This document shows positions 15,883 through 24,959 of a stretch of 64,000 nt of DNA, piece by piece. Positions within the stretch are counted from its first letter, which is position 1. The number at the start of each line of letters is the position of its first letter. The translations under genes and the position numbers were made by a program. The notes beneath the pieces are model-generated. The model saw nothing but the letters and a program-made list of their open reading frames with translations. It was not told the DNA's origin and ran no database searches. The DNA comes from Paraburkholderia hiiakae (GTDB lineage Bacteria; Pseudomonadota; Gammaproteobacteria; Burkholderiales; Burkholderiaceae). Location: positions 1 through 64,000 of the forward strand of contig NZ_CAJHCQ010000033.1 in assembly GCF_904848665.1 (NCBI RefSeq), read 5' to 3'.

Positions 15883-18507
15883 ATGAAAGCCGCCGACATC
15901 CGCGAGAAATTCCTCAAGTTCTTCGAATCGAAGGGCCACACGATCGTGCGCTCGTCGAGCCTCGTGCCGGGCAACGACCCTACGTTGCTCTTCACCAACT
16001 CGGGCATGGTGCAGTTCAAGGACGTGTTCCTCGGCACCGAGAAGCGCCCGTACACGCGCGCCACGACCGCGCAGCGCAGCGTGCGGGCCGGCGGCAAGCA
16101 CAACGACCTCGAGAACGTCGGCTACACGGCGCGTCACCACACGTTCTTCGAGATGCTCGGCAACTTCTCGTTCGGCGACTACTTCAAGCGCGACGCGATT
16201 CACTACTGCTGGGAACTGCTGACCAAGGTCTACGCGCTGCCGGCGGAGAAGCTGACCGTTACCGTCTACAAGGAAGACGACGAAGCCTTCGATATCTGGG
16301 CGAAGGAAATCGGCGTGCCGGTCGAGCGCATCATCCGCATCGGCGACAACAAGGGCGCGCGCTACGCCTCGGATAACTTCTGGCAGATGGCCGATACCGG
16401 CCCGTGCGGTCCGTGCTCGGAAGTGTTCTACGACCACGGCCCGGAAATCTGGGGCGGCCCCCCGGGGTCTGCCGAAGAAGACGGCGACCGCTTCATCGAG
16501 ATCTGGAATCTCGTGTTCATGCAGTTCAACCGCGACGCCCAGGGCAACATGACGCCGCTGCCCAAGCAGTGCGTCGATACGGGCATGGGTCTCGAGCGCC
16601 TTGCGGCCGTGCTCCAGCACGTGCATAGCAACTACGAGATCGACCTGTTCCAGAATCTCATCAAGGCGGCTTCGCGCGAAACGAACACGCCCGATCTCAC
16701 GAACAATTCGCTGAAGGTCATCGCTGACCACATCCGCGCGTGCTCGTTCCTGATCGTCGACGGCGTGATTCCCGGCAACGAAGGCCGCGGCTACGTGCTG
16801 CGCCGTATCGTGCGCCGCGCGATCCGCCACGGCTACAAGCTCGGCAAGAAGGGCGCGTTTTTCAACAGGCTGGTGGCGGATCTCGTCGCCGAAATGGGCG
16901 CCGCCTATCCGGAACTCGCCGAAGCGCAGCAACGCGTGACCGACGTTCTGCGCCAGGAAGAAGAACGCTTCTTCGAGACCATCGAGCACGGCATGTCGAT
17001 CCTCGAAGGCGAACTCGCGGACCTCGAAGCCAAGGGCGGCAAGACGCTCGACGGCGAACTCGCGTTCAAGCTGCACGACACGTATGGCTTCCCGCTGGAC
17101 CTCACGGCCGACGTTTGCCGCGAGCGCAACGTGACGGTCGACGAGCCCGCGTTCGACGATGCGATGGCGCGTCAGCGCGAGCAGGCGCGCGCGGCGGGCA
17201 AGTTCAAGATGACGCAGGGCCTCGAATACTCGGGCGCGAAGACGACGTTCCACGGCTACGAAGAGATCGTGTTCGACGATGCGAAGGTCGTCGCGCTCTA
17301 CGTGGACGGTTCTTCGGTCAACGAAGTGAAGACGGGTCAGGACGCCGTGGTCGTGCTCGACCATACGCCGTTCTACGCGGAATCGGGCGGCCAGGTGGGC
17401 GACCAGGGCGTGATCTCGAACGCGAGCATCCGCTTCGCCGTCGCCGACACGCTCAAGGTTCAGGCCGACGTAAGCGGCCACCACGGCACGCTCGAGCAAG
17501 GCCTGCTCAAGGTTGGCGACGTCGTGAAGGCGGAAATCGACGCCATCCGCCGCGCCCGCACCGCGCGCAACCACTCGGCCACGCACTTGATGCACAAGGC
17601 GCTTCGCGAAGTGCTCGGTTCGCATGTGCAGCAGAAGGGCTCGCTCGTCGACGCGGATAAAACCCGCTTCGACTTCGCGCACAACGCGCCGATGACGGAC
17701 GACGAAATTCGCCGCGTCGAGCAGATCGTCAACGCGGAAGTGCTCGCGAACGCGCCCGGCATCGTGCGCGTGATGTCGTACGACGATGCCGTGAAGGGCG
17801 GTGCGATGGCGCTCTTCGGCGAGAAGTACGGCGACGAAGTGCGCGTGCTCGACCTCGGCTTCTCGCGCGAGCTGTGCGGCGGCACGCACGTGCATCGCAG
17901 CGGCGACATCGGCCTCTTCAAGATCGTGATGGAAGGCGGCGTGGCCGCGGGCATCCGCCGCGTGGAAGCGATCACGGGCGACAACGCCGTGCGCTTCGTG
18001 CAGGACCTCGACGCCAACATCAACGCGGCAGCGGCGGCGCTGAAGGCGCAGCCCTCGGAGCTCACGCAGCGCATCGCGCAGGTGCAGGACCAGGTCAAGT
18101 CGCTGGAAAAGGAACTGGGCGCGCTCAAGTCGAAGCTCGCTTCGAGCCAGGGCGACGAGCTCGTGGGCCAGGCGATCGAAGTGAACGGCGTGCACGTGCT
18201 CGCCGCGACGCTCGATGGCGCCGATTCGAAGACGCTGCGCGAGACCGTGGACAAGCTCAAGGACAAGCTCAAGAGCGCGGCCATCGTGCTGGCGGCTGTG
18301 GACGGCGGCAAGGTTAGCCTGATCGCAGGTGTAACCGCCGAGGCGAGCAAGAAGGTCAAGGCCGGCGAACTCGTGAACTTCGTCGCCCAGCAGGTGGGCG
18401 GCAAGGGCGGCGGCCGTCCCGACATGGCGCAGGCTGGCGGCACCGAGCCGGCCAACCTGCCGGCCGCGCTTGCCGGCGTGAAGGGCTGGGTCGAAGCGAA
18501 GCTGTAA
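15883..18507 (+). CDS. alaS: alanine--tRNA ligase
   Basis: AlaRS is a class II synthetase that charges tRNA-Ala and edits mis-acylated Ser or Gly. The 874-residue protein has the catalytic core at the N terminus (GPCGPCSEVFYD and RTTAQRSVRAGGKHNDLENV-like motif 2 sequences). The editing domain carries its zinc ligands in NHSATHLMH and CGGTHVHRSGDIG, and a C-terminal C-Ala domain contains GGKGGGRPDMAQAGG. The start is ATG at 15883 (MKAADIREKFLKFFESKGH), as in other AlaRS. A terminator follows 40 bases after the stop. Confidence 0.98.
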   Translation: MKAADIREKFLKFFESKGHTIVRSSSLVPGNDPTLLFTNSGMVQFKDVFLGTEKRPYTRATTAQRSVRAGGKHNDLENVGYTARHHTFFEMLGNFSFGDYFKRDAIHYCWELLTKVYALPAEKLTVTVYKEDDEAFDIWAKEIGVPVERIIRIGDNKGARYASDNFWQMADTGPCGPCSEVFYDHGPEIWGGPPGSAEEDGDRFIEIWNLVFMQFNRDAQGNMTPLPKQCVDTGMGLERLAAVLQHVHSNYEIDLFQNLIKAASRETNTPDLTNNSLKVIADHIRACSFLIVDGVIPGNEGRGYVLRRIVRRAIRHGYKLGKKGAFFNRLVADLVAEMGAAYPELAEAQQRVTDVLRQEEERFFETIEHGMSILEGELADLEAKGGKTLDGELAFKLHDTYGFPLDLTADVCRERNVTVDEPAFDDAMARQREQARAAGKFKMTQGLEYSGAKTTFHGYEEIVFDDAKVVALYVDGSSVNEVKTGQDAVVVLDHTPFYAESGGQVGDQGVISNASIRFAVADTLKVQADVSGHHGTLEQGLLKVGDVVKAEIDAIRRARTARNHSATHLMHKALREVLGSHVQQKGSLVDADKTRFDFAHNAPMTDDEIRRVEQIVNAEVLANAPGIVRVMSYDDAVKGGAMALFGEKYGDEVRVLDLGFSRELCGGTHVHRSGDIGLFKIVMEGGVAAGIRRVEAITGDNAVRFVQDLDANINAAAAALKAQPSELTQRIAQVQDQVKSLEKELGALKSKLASSQGDELVGQAIEVNGVHVLAATLDGADSKTLRETVDKLKDKLKSAAIVLAAVDGGKVSLIAGVTAEASKKVKAGELVNFVAQQVGGKGGGRPDMAQAGGTEPANLPAALAGVKGWVEAKL

Positions 18508-18545
18508 GTCGGCGCGTCGCGGCTTGATTGCCGCTTTGCGACGAA

Positions 18546-18575
18546 AAAGGGCTGTCCGTGAGGGCAGCCCTTTTT
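18546..18575. terminator. terminator between alaS and a LysR gene
   Basis: A ten-bp stem (AGGGCTGTCC with GGGCAGCCCT, 548-571 of this kilobase) is flanked by A and T runs, and can serve both convergent genes. Confidence 0.85.
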
Positions 18576-18589
18576 GCTTCTCGCGCCGC

Positions 18590-19525
18590 CTATATGGCGT
18601 GAAGGCTTGTGGCTGCAGCTTCACCCGCTAGTGGCAACGCCGCGCTGCCTGTGCGTTGCGCATGCTCCAGCAGCGCTTCCTTCAATGCGCCGAGGGCGGG
18701 CGAAAAGTGGCCCCGCCGCCAGGCGAGCAGCGTGTCGATCTGACCGAGCTTGCCAAGGGAATGCATCGTGACCTCGTCGGCACTGCGTTGCAGTTCGAGC
18801 ACCGAGCGCGGCGCGACAGCCACACCCGCGCCCGCTGCCACGCACGCGACGATCGCGTGATACGAGCCCAGCTCCAGTACGCGTGACGGCCGGATGCCGT
18901 GTTCGAGATACCAGCGCTCGACATAGGCGCGATACGCGCAACCGCGCTCGAACGCGACGAGCGTGGAGAGCGCGATGTCGCCGGGCTGGCGGATTGGCCG
19001 GTGCCCGCGCGGCGTGAGCATCACGAGTTCCTCGCGATAGACCGGCACGAGGTCGAACACGTCGGGGTCCGGCAAGCCGGCGAGCGGCGTGGCGATCAGC
19101 GCGGCATCGATTTCGTATTCGCGCAGACGTTCGATCAGCGTGCCAGTCGTGCCCGTTTCCAGTTCGAGCGTGACCTCGGGCCATGCCTGGTGATAGTGCG
19201 CGAGGAGGCCTGGCAGACGGCTTGCCGCAGCGCTCTCCATGGTGCCGAGCCTCAGGCGTCCCGCCGGGCGCCCGGCCTTCAGCGCATGGCGCGCTTCGTC
19301 GGCGAGCGCGAGCAGACGCTCGGCGTAGGGCAGCAGGGTTTCGCCAGCGGGCGTGAGAATGAGGCGGCGACCCTCGCGCGTGAAGAGCGGCGTGCCGAGC
19401 TGATCTTCGAGCTGCTTGATGCGCGTGGTCACATTCGACTGCACGCGGTTGAGCTTGGCGGCGGCCCGCGTCACGCCGTTTTCCCGCACGACTGCCCGGA
19501 AAATCGCCAGTTCGGCAAGGTCCAT
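18590..19525 (-). CDS. LysR family transcriptional regulator
   Basis: The 311-residue regulator has an N-terminal winged helix-turn-helix (about 1-60; RAAAKLNRVQSNVTTRIKQL) and a periplasmic-binding-fold effector domain from about residue 90. The start is ATG at 19525 (MDLAELAIFRAVV) with GAGGAG upstream, as is normal for the family. It is divergent from an MFS exporter gene with 97 bases between the starts, the classic arrangement for a regulator of its neighbour. I infer that it controls that transporter. The effector is unknown. Confidence 0.9.
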   Translation of the reverse strand: MDLAELAIFRAVVRENGVTRAAAKLNRVQSNVTTRIKQLEDQLGTPLFTREGRRLILTPAGETLLPYAERLLALADEARHALKAGRPAGRLRLGTMESAAASRLPGLLAHYHQAWPEVTLELETGTTGTLIERLREYEIDAALIATPLAGLPDPDVFDLVPVYREELVMLTPRGHRPIRQPGDIALSTLVAFERGCAYRAYVERWYLEHGIRPSRVLELGSYHAIVACVAAGAGVAVAPRSVLELQRSADEVTMHSLGKLGQIDTLLAWRRGHFSPALGALKEALLEHAQRTGSAALPLAGEAAATSLHAI

Positions 19526-19622
19526 GGTTCTCTCCTCGGAATGCATCGAATCATGATAATTCATTTTTCGTGAACGATAGAATCGCCTACGATGGTAGGC
19601 AGTCGCTTAACCCACTGAACTC

Positions 19623-20852
19623 ATGAACGATTACGTCCCCGGCGCCATCCACGTTTCCGAGCCACGCCCGCATGCCGGACGCCGCGCGGCGTTGGCCTGC
19701 ATGGTGACCCTCGCCGTCGCGCTGGGTGTCGGGCGCTTCGCCTTTACGCCGCTCTTGCCGCTGATGCTGCACGGCGGCGCACTCGACCTGCGCCATGGCG
19801 GCTGGCTCGCATCGCTGAACTACGCGGGCTACTTCGTTGGCGCGATCAGTTGCGTCGCGCTGCGCATGGCGCCAGCGAGGATCGTGCGCGCGGGCCTCGT
19901 GGCCACGGTGCTCCTCACACTCGCGATGGGCCTCACCGAGCAATTCTGGATCTGGGCGGTGGTGCGCTTCCTGGCGGGCGCGGTGAGCGCATGGACTTTC
20001 GTATTCGCCTCGCAATGGGGCCTGCGGCGGCTCGCGCAACTGGGCGCGAACGCGTGGGGCGGCGTGATCTACACCGGTCCCGGCGTCGGCATCATCGCGA
20101 CCGGGCTGTTCGTGAGCGCGGCAGGCGGTCTCGGCGCGCGGACGGGGTGGATAGGCTTCGGGCTGATCAGCGCGCTGCTCGCCGTGGTCGTCTGGCCCAC
20201 GTTTGGCGAAGACATGCGTGCGCTGGCGCCGCGCGCCGCCGCGAGCGCTGCGAGCACCAAGTCAACCATGGCGCACGAGGCGCGCGAAGGCGGTCGCGCC
20301 GATGCCTTCTGGCTCGTGCTGCTCTACGGCGTGCCCGGCTTCGGCTACATCATCACGGCGACGTTCCTGCCCGTGATCGCGCGCCACGCGCTGCCCGGGT
20401 CGGCATGGCCCGACCTGTTCTGGCCGATGTTCGGCGCGGCGCTGATCGCGGGCGCGCTGCTGGCGGCGCGCTTCCCGCTGCACTGGGACAACCGCTTGAT
20501 GCTGGCGGGCGCTTATGTGCTGCAGGCCGTGGGTATCGCGCTCGGTATCGTCTGGCCCAACGCCGCGGGCTTCTCGTTCGGCAGCGTGTTGATCGGCCTG
20601 CCGTTCACGGCGATCACGCTCTTCGCGATGCGCGAGGCGCGCCTGCTGCGTGGCGAGCATGCGGCCGCGCTGATGGGCTATGCGACGGCGGCCTACGGCA
20701 TCGGGCAGATCGCGGGGCCGCTCGTGGCCGCGCCGCTCGCGGCGTCGACGGGCTCATTCTCGCCTTCACTATGGCTCGCGGCGGGCGCGCTCGTGGCCGG
20801 CGCGATCGGGCTCCTATGGCGGGTCTGGCATACGCGCGAGGCGGCGCGCTAG
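19623..20852 (+). CDS. YbfB/YjiJ family MFS transporter
   Basis: The 409-residue membrane protein has 12 hydrophobic segments and the YbfB/YjiJ-family opening ALGVGRFAFTPLLPLM, then GGWLASLNYAGYFVGA in helix 2. These are drug or metabolite exporters of the major facilitator superfamily; substrates are mostly unassigned. It is divergent from the LysR gene and probably under its control. The ribosome site before ATG 19623 is weak. A short GC-rich hairpin with a T4 tail follows the gene. Confidence 0.85.
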   Translation: MNDYVPGAIHVSEPRPHAGRRAALACMVTLAVALGVGRFAFTPLLPLMLHGGALDLRHGGWLASLNYAGYFVGAISCVALRMAPARIVRAGLVATVLLTLAMGLTEQFWIWAVVRFLAGAVSAWTFVFASQWGLRRLAQLGANAWGGVIYTGPGVGIIATGLFVSAAGGLGARTGWIGFGLISALLAVVVWPTFGEDMRALAPRAAASAASTKSTMAHEAREGGRADAFWLVLLYGVPGFGYIITATFLPVIARHALPGSAWPDLFWPMFGAALIAGALLAARFPLHWDNRLMLAGAYVLQAVGIALGIVWPNAAGFSFGSVLIGLPFTAITLFAMREARLLRGEHAAALMGYATAAYGIGQIAGPLVAAPLAASTGSFSPSLWLAAGALVAGAIGLLWRVWHTREAAR

Positions 20853-20894
20853 TGTGAGCCGTCAAGTCGTGCGCCGGGTGAAAACACATGGGGA

Positions 20895-20914
20895 CGGGGC
20901 GTCGCCCCGCTTTT
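20895..20914 (+). terminator. weak terminator after the YbfB-type MFS gene
   Basis: A six-bp stem CGGGGC/GCCCCG with a three-base loop is followed by CTTTT. It is short and GC-rich, with a modest T tract. Confidence 0.45.
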
Positions 20915-21033
20915 GCTCAGCCGCACGCGCGAGCCGATAGCGCACTAAAATGGACGCTTTCGCGCGAGCCGCGAGCGTGCCCGCCGGGCCGCGCGGCTGG
21001 TTCTCAGCGCCATCGACCCGCACCTTTTCCCCC

Positions 21034-21564
21034 ATGAGCGACTACCAGTTTTGCCCGCGCTGCGCCACGCCCCTGACCGAGCGCTCCGATCCCGATCACG
21101 AAGGTGGCCGTGTGCGTCTCGCCTGCCCGGACCATGCCTGCGGCTACGTCCACTGGAACAACCCGCTGCCCGTCGTGGCGGCGATCGTCGAGTACGAGGG
21201 CCGCATTCTGCTCGCGCGCAACGCCGCCTGGCCCGAAGGCATGTTTGCGCTCATCACCGGCTTTCTCGAAAATGGCGAGACGCCCGAAGAGGGCATTGCG
21301 CGCGAGGTGCGTGAAGAGACCGCCCTGCGCGCCGAGAGCGTCGAACTGGTTGGCGTGTACGAGTTCATCCGCAAGAACGAGCTGATCATCGCGTATCACG
21401 TCAAGGCGTCGGGCACGATTGCGCTCTCGCCGGAGCTGCTCGAATACCGCCTCGTCGAGCCCGCGAAGCTGCGGCCGTGGCGCGCGGGCACGGGCCAGGC
21501 GCTCGGCGAATGGATGCGTCGGCGCGGCCTGCCGTTCGAGTTTGTCGAGCGTCCGGGCCAGTGA
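21034..21564 (+). CDS. zinc-ribbon Nudix hydrolase (NudC-like N terminus)
   Basis: The 176-residue protein opens with a zinc-ribbon pattern (CPRC at 6-9, then CPDHACGYVHW), as in NADH pyrophosphatases, and continues with a Nudix domain. The Nudix box reads GFLENGETPEEGIAREVREE then TAL, so the usual terminal Gly is Ala. It is shorter than NudC (about 260 residues). The likely substrate is a dinucleotide or nucleoside diphosphate derivative. The start is ATG at 21034. A thioesterase gene follows after 52 bases on the same strand. Confidence 0.83.
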   Translation: MSDYQFCPRCATPLTERSDPDHEGGRVRLACPDHACGYVHWNNPLPVVAAIVEYEGRILLARNAAWPEGMFALITGFLENGETPEEGIAREVREETALRAESVELVGVYEFIRKNELIIAYHVKASGTIALSPELLEYRLVEPAKLRPWRAGTGQALGEWMRRRGLPFEFVERPGQ

Positions 21565-21616
21565 TGGCCGCGAGACGATCGACGCTTTCCCGCTACGCCT
21601 TCCCAGGATCACGCCG

Positions 21617-22060
21617 ATGAACCGACCCGTCACCGTTGCCCGCTCCGGGTATCGCCATTTCCTGCCGATCGGCACGCGCTGGATGGACAACGATGTCTAC
21701 GGCCACGTGAACAACGTCGTCTACTACAGCTACTTCGACACGGTGGTGAACGAGTATCTGATTCGCGCGGGCGCGCTCGACATCGAGCAGGGCACGACGA
21801 TCGGGCTCGTGGTCGAAACGCAGTGCAACTACTTCGCGCCGCTCACGTTTCCGGAGCGCGTGGAGGCGGGGCTGCGCGTCGCGCGTCTCGGCTCGTCGAG
21901 CGTGCGCTACGAAGTCGGGCTCTTTCGCGAGGGCGAGGACGCGCCCGCGGCACAGGGCCATTTCGTGCACGTCTACGTCGATCGCGTGACGCGCCGGCCC
22001 GTGAGCGCGTTGCCCGATGCGCTGCGCTCGGCGCTCGAGCCGCTCGTTATCGCGCGCTAA
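21617..22060 (+). CDS. acyl-CoA thioesterase (hotdog fold, YbgC/FcbC type)
   Basis: The 147-residue hotdog-fold protein has the 4-hydroxybenzoyl-CoA thioesterase-like signature TRWMDNDVYGHVNNVVYY (20-37), in which Asp24 or Asp26 corresponds to the catalytic acid. It hydrolyses acyl-CoA thioesters in the cytoplasm; chain-length preference cannot be inferred. The start is ATG at 21617 with AGGA upstream. It is probably co-transcribed with the preceding Nudix gene and convergent with the Ap4A phosphorylase gene. Confidence 0.87.
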   Translation: MNRPVTVARSGYRHFLPIGTRWMDNDVYGHVNNVVYYSYFDTVVNEYLIRAGALDIEQGTTIGLVVETQCNYFAPLTFPERVEAGLRVARLGSSSVRYEVGLFREGEDAPAAQGHFVHVYVDRVTRRPVSALPDALRSALEPLVIAR

Positions 22061-22087
22061 ACGCGCTTCATCGAGCCTGAGCGTGCC

Positions 22088-22999
22088 TTAGCGCGCCACG
22101 CTTACGCGTTCGAGCGCTGCCATCGGGCCGAGTTGCGCGAGCGTCTGCCACTGCGCCGCGTTGCGCACGAAGAACGAGCCGGCAAAGCCGAGCGAGTTCA
22201 CCGAGATACCCTCGACGCATTCCGTCGTGCGCGGCACGACCAGCATCCACCTGCGCGTGACGAGCAGGTTGTACGGCGCGCCCTGATGCGCAGCGCCACC
22301 CACGTCGACAGCGGGCACGCCCGCGGCGTCCAGCAGCGCGCGATAGCAGTCGAGTGCGACCAGCGCGGCGGCGTCCGGCGTGCCCTTGTCGGGGCCGAGA
22401 TCGAGGCGCGCGAATGCATGGACAAACGCGAGCCCTGGCACGATCGCGATGGGACGCGCGCCGTGAACCGCCTGCGCGCTGCCGAGCAGAGCTTCGAGGG
22501 GCGCCATGTGAGGCCCGTCGTCTGCGAGCGGCAGCGGCACCATCTGCAAATGTTTGTGCGGCTGGCTCGCGCCAGCCGCCGCGCCACCGTTGTAGAACGC
22601 GAGACCGTCGATCTCGCGCAGCGCCTCTATGAGCGCGGTGAAGTCCGCCGCGTCGAGCAGCGCTTCTTGCGGCTCGTAATGACGCGTCACGATCAGCAGG
22701 TGCTGGTCGATCACATTGAACTTGTTGAGCAGCGCGACGTGCGTGGGCGACAGGTCGCCGACGAAGAGATCGGGCTCGTAAGGCAAGAACGGATCGCGCG
22801 GAGGCTGCGAACTGGACGCAGCTGAAGTCTGCGGCGTGAGCCGTGCCACCTCCTTGCGCGCAAGATTCTCGGCTACGCGCACGTAGAAGCGCATGCCGCC
22901 ATCGTCGATGAAGGTATGCGCGGTCTCGATGGGATGGAGCGCGCCACACGCGAGCGCGTACGCCGTCTGCCGCTCGATTGCCGCGCGCAGCGTTGTCAT
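22088..22999 (-). CDS. ATP adenylyltransferase / Ap4A phosphorylase family
   Basis: The 303-residue protein of the Apa1/Apa2 type phosphorolyses diadenosine tetraphosphate to ADP and ATP through a nucleotidylated histidine. The HIT-like active site is visible as SQPHKHLQMVP (145-155; H148-x-H150-x-Q152). An upstream NVIDQHLLIVTRHYEPQ region is typical of the family. The start is ATG at 22999, only six bases downstream of the stop of the adenosine-specific kinase gene on the same strand, so the two form an operon. Confidence 0.87.
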   Translation of the reverse strand: MTTLRAAIERQTAYALACGALHPIETAHTFIDDGGMRFYVRVAENLARKEVARLTPQTSAASSSQPPRDPFLPYEPDLFVGDLSPTHVALLNKFNVIDQHLLIVTRHYEPQEALLDAADFTALIEALREIDGLAFYNGGAAAGASQPHKHLQMVPLPLADDGPHMAPLEALLGSAQAVHGARPIAIVPGLAFVHAFARLDLGPDKGTPDAAALVALDCYRALLDAAGVPAVDVGGAAHQGAPYNLLVTRRWMLVVPRTTECVEGISVNSLGFAGSFFVRNAAQWQTLAQLGPMAALERVSVAR

Positions 23000-23005
23000 G
23001 GGCGC

Positions 23006-23491
23006 TCAGGCCTTGTAGCCGATCGCGCGCAACAGGTCCTTGCGCCAGCGCACGTCGTCCTCGGCCTCGACGCCGAGCGGCGGCATGCCGTCCACCACGC
23101 CGACGATGCCTCGCCCTTGATCCGTTTCCGCGATCAGCACCTGCGTGGGGTTCGCGGTGGCGCAGAAGATGCGGCAGACCTCGGGCACAGCCTTGATCGC
23201 GTTGAGCACGTTGATGGGGAAAAAGCCGTCGCCGAGAAAGACGATGAAGCAGTGACCGGCGGCGATGCGCAGCGCGTTTTGCGTAGCCATCTCGATGAGC
23301 GCGTCCTGCGTGCCCGAGCGCCGCACGAGCCGCTTGCCCGACGCCTCGCAGAACGCGAGGCCGAACTGGATGCCCGGCACCGTGCCGTAGAGGGCCTCGT
23401 GCAGATCCTCGACGGATTTGATGAAGTGGGTCTGGCCAAGGATGAAGTTGGTGGCTTCGGGCTTTTCGATCTCTACCGTGGACAGTTGCAT
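23006..23491 (-). CDS. adenosine-specific kinase (PF04008)
   Basis: The 161-residue protein belongs to the small archaeal/bacterial family named adenosine-specific kinase (formerly DUF355), which is structurally unrelated to PfkB adenosine kinases. Characteristic stretches are NFILGQTHFIKSVEDLHEAL, GIQFGLAFCEASGKRLVR and AGHCFIVFLGDGFFPINVLN. The start is ATG at 23491 with GAGG upstream; the longer frame upstream lacks similarity. The next gene in the operon is Ap4A phosphorylase, six bases away, which suggests a shared role in adenine nucleotide handling. Experimental support for the kinase activity of this family is limited. Confidence 0.85.
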   Translation of the reverse strand: MQLSTVEIEKPEATNFILGQTHFIKSVEDLHEALYGTVPGIQFGLAFCEASGKRLVRRSGTQDALIEMATQNALRIAAGHCFIVFLGDGFFPINVLNAIKAVPEVCRIFCATANPTQVLIAETDQGRGIVGVVDGMPPLGVEAEDDVRWRKDLLRAIGYKA

Positions 23492-23631
23492 GGCGAACCT
23501 CGCGCGCGGGCGTCTCGAAAGCGCCGCGTTTCGCAAGACCTGGCCGGGATGGCTGGCTGGCGGGCGGCGGCGGCCAACAACAAGCCTAGTACGAAGTCGC
23601 GGCGGGGCAAAGCGTGCGCAGGCGCATAAAG

Positions 23632-23667
23632 TAAAACGGCCGGAGCCCCGAGGGGCATCCGGCCGTT
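23632..23667 (-). terminator. terminator after the fsr-type gene
   Basis: A long stem, ACGGCCGGA with one mismatch then GCCCC/GGGGC around a three-base loop, is followed on the minus strand by TTTT. It ends the exporter transcript before the adenosine kinase gene. Confidence 0.75.
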
Positions 23668-23696
23668 CTGCTGAGCCGTGTGGCGTGCTGCCGCGC

Positions 23697-24959
23697 TCAG
23701 GCTGTCTTCTTCGCGCGCTTGCCTTCCACGTCGGGCAGCAGCACGGTGAGGATGCCGATGAGCGGCAGGAACGAGCAGACCTTGTAGACGAAACCGATGC
23801 TGGTGGCATCCGCCAACTGGCCGAGCACCGCCGCGCCGATACCGCCGAGGCCGAACGCAAAGCCGAAGAAAAGACCCGCGACCATGCCCACCTTGCCCGG
23901 AATCAGCTCCTGGGCATAAACGAGGATGGCCGAGAACGCCGAAGCCAGCACCACGCCGATGATGACCGTGAGCACGCCGGTCCAGAACAGGTTGGCGTAG
24001 GGCAGCAGCAGCGTGAAGGGCGCCACGCCGAGAATCGAGCCCCAGATCACGTACTTGCGGCCGATACGGTCGCCCACCGGACCGCCGATGATCGTGCCTG
24101 CGGCAACGGCGGCGAGGAACACGAACAGATGGATCTGCGCGGCTTGCACGGAGAGGTGGAAACGGTCGATCAGATAGAACGTGAAGTAGCTGTTGATGCT
24201 CGCGAGGTAGAAATACTTCGAGAACACGAGCAGCACGAGAACGCTGATGGCGCCCGCCACGCGTCCTCGCGACAGCACGACGTGCGGCACCTCGGCGCGC
24301 TTTTTCTTCATCGCGGGATGGGACTTGTACCAGCGGCCGATCTGCGTGAGCACGACCATGCCGACGAGCGCCGCCGCCGAGAACCACGCGATGCTGCGCT
24401 GGCCATGCGGAATGACGATCAAGGCGGCGAGCAGCGGCCCGAGCGACGAGCCCGCGTTGCCGCCCACCTGGAAGAGCGACTGCGCGAGACCGTGCTGGCC
24501 GCCCGAGGCCATGCGGGCCACGCGCGACGATTCCGGATGGAACACCGACGAGCCGCAGCCCACCAGCGCCGCTGCCACGAGCAGCACGCCGAAGGTCGGC
24601 GCGACCGACATCAGCAGGAGGCCGCACAACGTGAAGCCCATACCGACGGGCAGCGAATACGGCAGGGGCCGCTTGTCGGTATAGACGCCCACTAGCGGCT
24701 GCAGCATCGATGCCGTGATCTGGTAGGTGAGGGTGATGAGGCCGATCTGCGTGAACGACAGCGAGAAGTTGTCCTTGAGCATCGGGTAGATGGCGAGGAT
24801 CAGCGACTGGATCATGTCGTTGAGCAGGTGCGAGAAGCTGATCGCACCGAGCACCGAATAGACGGTGCGTTGCACCGCGCCCGTGGCGGGGGCGGGGGCG
24901 GCCGCGGACGAACCCGCGGCGGCGCCCGGCAGGGCGCGCTTGTCGAGACTGGTTTCCAT
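23697..24959 (-). CDS. fsr: MFS transporter, fosmidomycin resistance (Fsr) type
   Basis: The 420-residue protein has 12 hydrophobic segments after a polar, alanine-rich N-terminal tail of about 30 residues. Helix 1 and the following loop (SFSHLLNDMIQSLILAIYP) and GCGSSVFHPESSRVAR are hallmarks of the Fsr group, which exports fosmidomycin and other antibiotics. The start is ATG at 24959. A possible -10 (TATACA on the minus strand at 25032-25037) lies upstream. Native substrates are unknown. Confidence 0.88.
   Translation of the reverse strand: METSLDKRALPGAAAGSSAAAPAPATGAVQRTVYSVLGAISFSHLLNDMIQSLILAIYPMLKDNFSLSFTQIGLITLTYQITASMLQPLVGVYTDKRPLPYSLPVGMGFTLCGLLLMSVAPTFGVLLVAAALVGCGSSVFHPESSRVARMASGGQHGLAQSLFQVGGNAGSSLGPLLAALIVIPHGQRSIAWFSAAALVGMVVLTQIGRWYKSHPAMKKKRAEVPHVVLSRGRVAGAISVLVLLVFSKYFYLASINSYFTFYLIDRFHLSVQAAQIHLFVFLAAVAAGTIIGGPVGDRIGRKYVIWGSILGVAPFTLLLPYANLFWTGVLTVIIGVVLASAFSAILVYAQELIPGKVGMVAGLFFGFAFGLGGIGAAVLGQLADATSIGFVYKVCSFLPLIGILTVLLPDVEGKRAKKTA

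Noticed and set aside
15796..18624. 942-codon open frame antisense to alaS, and similar long antisense frames opposite valS (41387-43777), uvrD (44009-46405) and the FUSC gene (51447-53666)
   Set aside because: They mirror well-identified genes, are rich in Arg, Ala and His with no family resemblance, and are expected in high-GC DNA where stops are rare in antisense frames.
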